From assembly GCA_905193755.1 (NCBI GenBank), contig CAJJPX010000007.1, forward strand, positions 1 through 53,013: a DNA stretch of 53,013 bases, read 5' to 3'. Source of the DNA: an uncultured Clostridium sp. Its GTDB lineage: Bacteria; Bacillota_I; Bacilli_A; RF39; UBA660. Below are positions 49,775 to 53,013 of this stretch, in pieces. The first letter of the stretch is position 1, and each line of letters begins with the position of its first letter. Under the pieces are notes generated by a model that worked only from the letters and a program-made list of their open reading frames with translations, was not told the DNA's origin and ran no database searches. The translations under genes were made by a program, and so were the position numbers.

Positions 49775-49803
49775 ATTTTATGATTATTTATCTGGTGATA
49801 TTA
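49775..49803 (-). promoter_or_regulatory. Candidate sigma-E type promoter of bofA-like gene
   Basis: On the minus strand TAATATC (49797-49803) and CATAAAAT (49775-49782) are 14 bases apart, overlapping the end of recR. Close to the sigma-E consensus (KMATATT, CATACAnT). bofA is sigma-E dependent in B. subtilis. Confidence 0.45.
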
Positions 49804-50392
49804 CTTTTCTATCATCCCACGCCTTAGAAATCATAATTGGGTCTAAATATTCAATATCTGATCCCATTGGTATTCCATATGATAGTCTTGATACTTTAAC
49901 ATTATACTTTTCTAACACTTTTTGAATATATAAAGATGTTACTTCTCCTTCTATGGAAGGATTCAAAGCTATTATTACTTCTTTTATATCTTTTGTTATT
50001 CTATTATTTAGTAAACTATATAAATTTAAATCTTCAGGATTTTTTCCTTCAATTGGTGAAATTACTCCGTTTAGTACGTGATAAAGTCCATTATATTTCT
50101 TTGTTTTTTCAATAAAAAATACATTTTTAGAGTCTTCTACTATACAAATTGTACTTTTATCTCGATTTTTATCTGTACAAATGTCACACTCATCCATATC
50201 AGTTAAACATCCACACACTTCACAGTACCTAATATTTTTCTTAAAATCAATCAGTGCATTTGCAAGATTTTCCACTTCTTCTGGTTCTTTATCACATAAT
50301 GAGTAAACATATCTTTCAGCTGTTTTTTCACCTACACCTGGAAATAATGTTAAATTATTTACTAAATCGGTAAAAACTCTTGGAAGTGCCAT
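49784..50392 (-). CDS. recR: Recombination mediator RecR
   Basis: Ring-forming DNA-binding protein of the RecFOR pathway that helps load RecA at gaps. It has 202 residues. N-terminal helix-hairpin-helix (FPGVGEKTAERY), zinc finger with CEVCGCLTDMDECDIC, Toprim domain (CIVEDSKNVFFIE) and Walker-like end (SRLSYGIPMGSDIEYLD) are all in order. It starts 2 bases after ebfC's stop. dnaX-ebfC-recR is a conserved unit across bacteria. Confidence 0.97.
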   Translation of the reverse strand: MALPRVFTDLVNNLTLFPGVGEKTAERYVYSLCDKEPEEVENLANALIDFKKNIRYCEVCGCLTDMDECDICTDKNRDKSTICIVEDSKNVFFIEKTKKYNGLYHVLNGVISPIEGKNPEDLNLYSLLNNRITKDIKEVIIALNPSIEGEVTSLYIQKVLEKYNVKVSRLSYGIPMGSDIEYLDPIMISKAWDDRKVISPDK

Positions 50393-50394
50393 TA

Positions 50395-50688
50395 TTAAAG
50401 GATTCCTCCAAGGCCATTAGTATATTTTCCTAGTTTTTTATCTTTTTCTTTTTTTACTTGGTTAATTACATCATTTATAGCTACGTGTATGATGTCTTCT
50501 AATAACTCTTTGTCTTCTAAAATACTTTCATTTTTTATTTCAATCTTAGTAATTGCATATGTTCCAAGTGCCTCCACTAAAATATTTTCATTTTCATAAG
50601 TAAAAACTGTTTTTTCTATCTCTTTTGTAGTTCTTTCTATATCTCCTTGTAATTTTCTGGCTTGAGCCATTATACTTTGCATATTCAT
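50395..50688 (-). CDS. ebfC: Nucleoid-associated protein YbaB/EbfC
   Basis: Small DNA-binding dimer of the YbaB/EbfC family, 97 residues. MNMQSIMAQARKLQGDIERT and VEALGTYAITKIEI are typical. It lies between dnaX and recR, as in most bacteria. It may bind DNA at replication or recombination sites. The function in vivo is uncertain. It starts 16 bases after the dnaX stop with AAAGGA upstream. Confidence 0.95.
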   Translation of the reverse strand: MNMQSIMAQARKLQGDIERTTKEIEKTVFTYENENILVEALGTYAITKIEIKNESILEDKELLEDIIHVAINDVINQVKKEKDKKLGKYTNGLGGIL

Positions 50689-50704
50689 TATTTATCTTTC
50701 CTTT

Positions 50705-52312
50705 CTAATCTTCACTATTAATAATACTATCTCCAAATAAATTTTCAACTGTATTTTCTAACACCGTTGCCTTCTTTGATTTATCATTGGACTGTATTGT
50801 TTCTTCTATATATTCATATTTTATTCCATTTTTTATGTTATTAATATAATCTTTTTTTATCTCATTCCATTCATCAATACTTACGGCAACTATTGAGTAT
50901 TTTTTATCAAAAATTTGTTTTAAAAGTTTCTGAATTTCTAAGATATTTTTTTCAAAAAGTACTACTTCAAAATTATTTTTAAAACTAAATATAATATTGT
51001 TTTTTGATACAACTTCTGGCGTTGCTTTTTGCATTAAATTTGCAACTGAATTATACTCTTTATTTGAAAGATATTCTTTAATACTTTCATATCCAGTTAC
51101 AAATGAATTTTTAAGTGATTTATCTGCACCTGATAGTGCATTGTTTATTTTTACTTCATTTTCTTTTGTATTTTTAATTTCAATTTTTTGTGACTGTTTT
51201 TGGCTTATTTCCTGTGATTGAATAACTTCTTTGCCTTTTTTTTCATCAAAAATTAATGAGGATTTTAGTAAATATATTTCAACTAATACTTTTTGATTAG
51301 TAGTCTTCTTTAATTCATTAGATAGCTTAAATAAAAGGCTTGATAATTCTATAATTTTTTCCAAATCAATTTTTGCGAAATTATTTAATTTTTGCTCATA
51401 ATCCTTTGAAAAATAGTTGTCAGAATTATTATAAATTATTATGTTTCTTAAAATCATTTGAAGTCTATTTGTAATATTTATAAAATTTTTTCCTTGATTG
51501 AACAAATCATCAATAATTTTTAAAATATTTTTTATATCATGATTTGTTATTTCCTTTAAAAGTTCAAATATTTTGCTTTCACTAATATCTCCAATTAAAT
51601 TATATACATCGTCCGTGTTAATATCCGTTTTATCTAATGAAATAAGTTGATCTAACATGTTAATAGCATCTCTCATCCCACCGTCACTTAGTTGTGCTAT
51701 TAACTCGATAACATCCTGTTCAATTGATTTATTTTCTTTTTCTAAAATGTACTTCAGTCTACTTTCAATTTGAAAATTTGTTAGTTTTTTAAAATCAAAT
51801 TTTTGGCATCTAGATATTACTGTAGCTGGTATTTTATTAAACTCAGTTGTTGCAAGTATAAAAATTACATTTGATGGAGGTTCTTCAAGCGTTTTTAATA
51901 ATGCATTGAATGCACTTGTTGATAGCATATGAACTTCATCAATTATATATACTTTATATTTAAGATGATTAGGTGCTAATTTAACATTGTTTCTAATTTC
52001 TCTTATTTCATCTACTCCGTTATTACTTGCAGCATCAATTTCAACTATATCTATCTCATCATCAAAATCTGATAAACATACATCACATTTTCCACATAAG
52101 TCACCAAACTCATTATTAAGGCAATTTACAGCCTTAGAAAAGATTTTAGCAATGCTTGTCTTTCCAGTACCTCTAGGACCACTAAAGATGTATGCGTGGC
52201 CTATTTTGCCCGTTAAAATTGAATTTTTAAGTATTTTAATCACTACTTCTTGTCCAACCACATCAGAAAATGTTCTTGGCCTATACTTTCTATACAAAGA
52301 TATGTAAGACAT
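50705..52312 (-). CDS. dnaX: DNA polymerase III subunits gamma/tau
   Basis: Clamp-loader ATPase, 535 residues. Walker A GPRGTGKTS is near residue 45, a four-cysteine zinc module (CLNNEFGDLCGKCDVC) follows, DEVHMLS is the Walker B region, and LEEPPSNVIFILATTEFNKI then TVISRCQKFDFKK form the sensor blocks. Domain III and an Asn/Lys-rich tau tail end the protein. GGGAGG precedes the ATG. No slippery-sequence frameshift is evident. First gene of the dnaX-ebfC-recR unit, and it lies 44 bases after tadA. Confidence 0.97.
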   Translation of the reverse strand: MSYISLYRKYRPRTFSDVVGQEVVIKILKNSILTGKIGHAYIFSGPRGTGKTSIAKIFSKAVNCLNNEFGDLCGKCDVCLSDFDDEIDIVEIDAASNNGVDEIREIRNNVKLAPNHLKYKVYIIDEVHMLSTSAFNALLKTLEEPPSNVIFILATTEFNKIPATVISRCQKFDFKKLTNFQIESRLKYILEKENKSIEQDVIELIAQLSDGGMRDAINMLDQLISLDKTDINTDDVYNLIGDISESKIFELLKEITNHDIKNILKIIDDLFNQGKNFINITNRLQMILRNIIIYNNSDNYFSKDYEQKLNNFAKIDLEKIIELSSLLFKLSNELKKTTNQKVLVEIYLLKSSLIFDEKKGKEVIQSQEISQKQSQKIEIKNTKENEVKINNALSGADKSLKNSFVTGYESIKEYLSNKEYNSVANLMQKATPEVVSKNNIIFSFKNNFEVVLFEKNILEIQKLLKQIFDKKYSIVAVSIDEWNEIKKDYINNIKNGIKYEYIEETIQSNDKSKKATVLENTVENLFGDSIINSED

Positions 52313-52356
52313 AATAAACCTCCCTTTAATATTATATCAAATTATTTTGTTATAAT

Positions 52357-52767
52357 CTATCTTTTATTCTTAAAGAATGATGTTAATATATCGCTAAAAT
52401 ATTCATCGTGTTTGTTAAAATTAGTTTTTGTTATTAACATTTTGTTATTAACATTTTTATTATTATCTACTATATAATATACTTTTTTTATTCTTGACTC
52501 ACTGATTACAGCTAAGCACATATTACATGGTCTAAGTGTAACATATAGTTCGCAATCTTTTAAATTCCATGAGCCAATTTTTTTACATGCTTTTTTTATA
52601 GCAAGTATCTCTGCATGTGCCATTGGATCCTTCTTTGTAATTTTTTGATTATAGGCACTGGAAATAATTTGTTTATTTTTTGTTATAACACATCCAATAG
52701 GTACTTCATCTTTATCCAGTGCTTTTTTTGTTAATAATATAAGTTTCTTATAAATATCATCATACAT
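52357..52767 (-). CDS. tadA: tRNA-specific adenosine deaminase TadA
   Basis: Deaminates A34 to inosine in tRNA-Arg(ACG). It has 136 residues from the start chosen here (MYDDIYKKL), for which GAGGA lies 5 bases upstream. The zinc site is HAEILAIKKA with PCNMC. A longer frame from a GTG at 52791 would read into the SRP RNA terminator and is rejected. The order SRP RNA/tadA/dnaX recalls the Bacillus tadA-scr-dnaX neighbourhood, with tadA and the RNA gene exchanged. Confidence 0.95.
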   Translation of the reverse strand: MYDDIYKKLILLTKKALDKDEVPIGCVITKNKQIISSAYNQKITKKDPMAHAEILAIKKACKKIGSWNLKDCELYVTLRPCNMCLAVISESRIKKVYYIVDNNKNVNNKMLITKTNFNKHDEYFSDILTSFFKNKR

Positions 52768-52785
52768 ATTTTCCTCACAAAAAAA

Positions 52786-52855
52786 GTGCACACAGAATAG
52801 TGTTTAAGGCTGCTATCTTCCGATTCTGACCTGATTCGCATTCCTTCTGTTGCAC
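52786..52855 (-). ncRNA. ffs: SRP RNA, 4.5S-like
   Basis: A hairpin RNA of about 70 bases. The arms GTGCAACAGAA and TTCTGTGTGCAC pair at the ends. The apical part holds GAATCAGGTCAG, a GGAA tetraloop and GATAGCAGCC, the conserved domain IV that binds Ffh (GGUC...GGAA...AGCAGCC). It lacks the Alu domain of the long Bacillus scRNA, so it is the short 4.5S form. A seven-base U tract follows the 3' arm. The promoter places +1 exactly at the 5' G. Confidence 0.9.
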
Positions 52856-52861
52856 AAATAG

Positions 52862-52890
52862 ATTATATATTATTTTTAATATTAAATCAA
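52862..52890 (-). promoter_or_regulatory. sigma-A promoter of the SRP RNA
   Basis: On the minus strand TTGATT (52885-52890) and TATAAT (52862-52867) are 17 bases apart. The predicted start is 52855, the 5' end of the RNA. Confidence 0.8.
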
Positions 52891-52902
52891 GTATTTTTGT
52901 TA

Positions 52903-52918
52903 TGTTCCACGTGGAACA
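52903..52918. other. parS site (ParB/Spo0J binding)
   Basis: TGTTCCACGTGGAACA is a perfect 16-base palindrome. It matches the bacterial parS consensus TGTTNCACGTGAAACA with one symmetric change (G at the position paired with N). These sites cluster near the origin and load ParB and SMC. Confidence 0.9.
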
Positions 52919-53013
52919 TATTGTTAATAACTTTTATCTTTATATTTTAAATAATTACATTATTTTTTTAAGTGTTAATTATTTTTTTCATGCTTTTTAA
53001 TTAATATATATGT
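52919..53013. other. AT-rich end of the window, no gene seen
   Basis: About 95 bases of very AT-rich sequence. No open frame, DnaA box (TTATCCACA) or hairpin stands out. Confidence 0.6.

Noticed and set aside
52768..52791. Longer TadA starting at a GTG
   Set aside because: The extension overlaps the SRP RNA 3' end and terminator. GAGGA fits the ATG at 52767.
1..53013. CRISPR arrays, prophage, insertion sequences
   Set aside because: No regularly spaced repeats, transposase or integrase motifs, or phage structural genes were found. The only tandem repeats are coding (Cys-rich units and the IKED tract).

Overview
The window is about 53 kb of very AT-rich DNA from a low-GC Gram-positive bacterium. 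The best fit is an uncultured Bacilli-type lineage. This rests on the gene order, on sigma-A style promoters (TTGACA/TATAAT), on Shine-Dalgarno starts that use ATG, GTG and TTG, and on wall genes such as an L,D-transpeptidase, an LtaS-like synthase and a class B sortase. TGA is a normal stop: uraA, holB, yabG and the FAD oxidoreductase all end with TGA overlapping or next to the next start. The code is therefore standard, not the Mycoplasma code.

Right half (about 31.5-53 kb), almost all on the minus strand. This is the origin-proximal block known from Bacillus subtilis, compacted. In transcription order it reads SRP RNA, tadA, dnaX, ebfC, recR, bofA-like, holB, ricT, trmN6, rsmI, pth, mfd, spoVT, tatD, yabE-like, ksgA, sortase B, yabG, veg, spoVG, yabP, yabQ, divIC, tilS, ftsH, then tsaB, rimI, tsaD. 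A perfect palindromic parS site lies upstream of the SRP RNA gene, which supports an origin-proximal position. The block keeps several sporulation genes (bofA-like, spoVT, yabG, spoVG, yabP, yabQ). Three of them carry similar CATAAGAT/CATAAAAT promoter boxes that resemble sigma-E sites.

Left half (1-31.5 kb), mixed strands. It holds tRNA-Gly; a patatin/PAP2 lipid pair; a uracil permease-upp operon behind a leader-peptide attenuator; an Ig-domain L,D-transpeptidase; an OGG-type glycosylase with an LtaS-like synthase and a 45-residue membrane protein; a CDF metal exporter; a FAD oxidoreductase paired with a reductase-ferredoxin fusion; and an unknown two-gene locus split by an in-frame TGA. Next come tRNA-Cys; a run of surface proteins (multi-TM, LysM, Cys-rich, thioredoxin-like, coiled-coil/TM); an unusual RNB-domain protein; a PMCA-type calcium ATPase; an ABC exporter with degenerate motifs; dCMP deaminase; and a GT2/GtrA glycosylation pair.

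Transcription units are short and tightly packed. Many terminator hairpins contain the stop codon of the gene they end, and at least two genes look leaderless. I see no phage, insertion sequence or CRISPR array.
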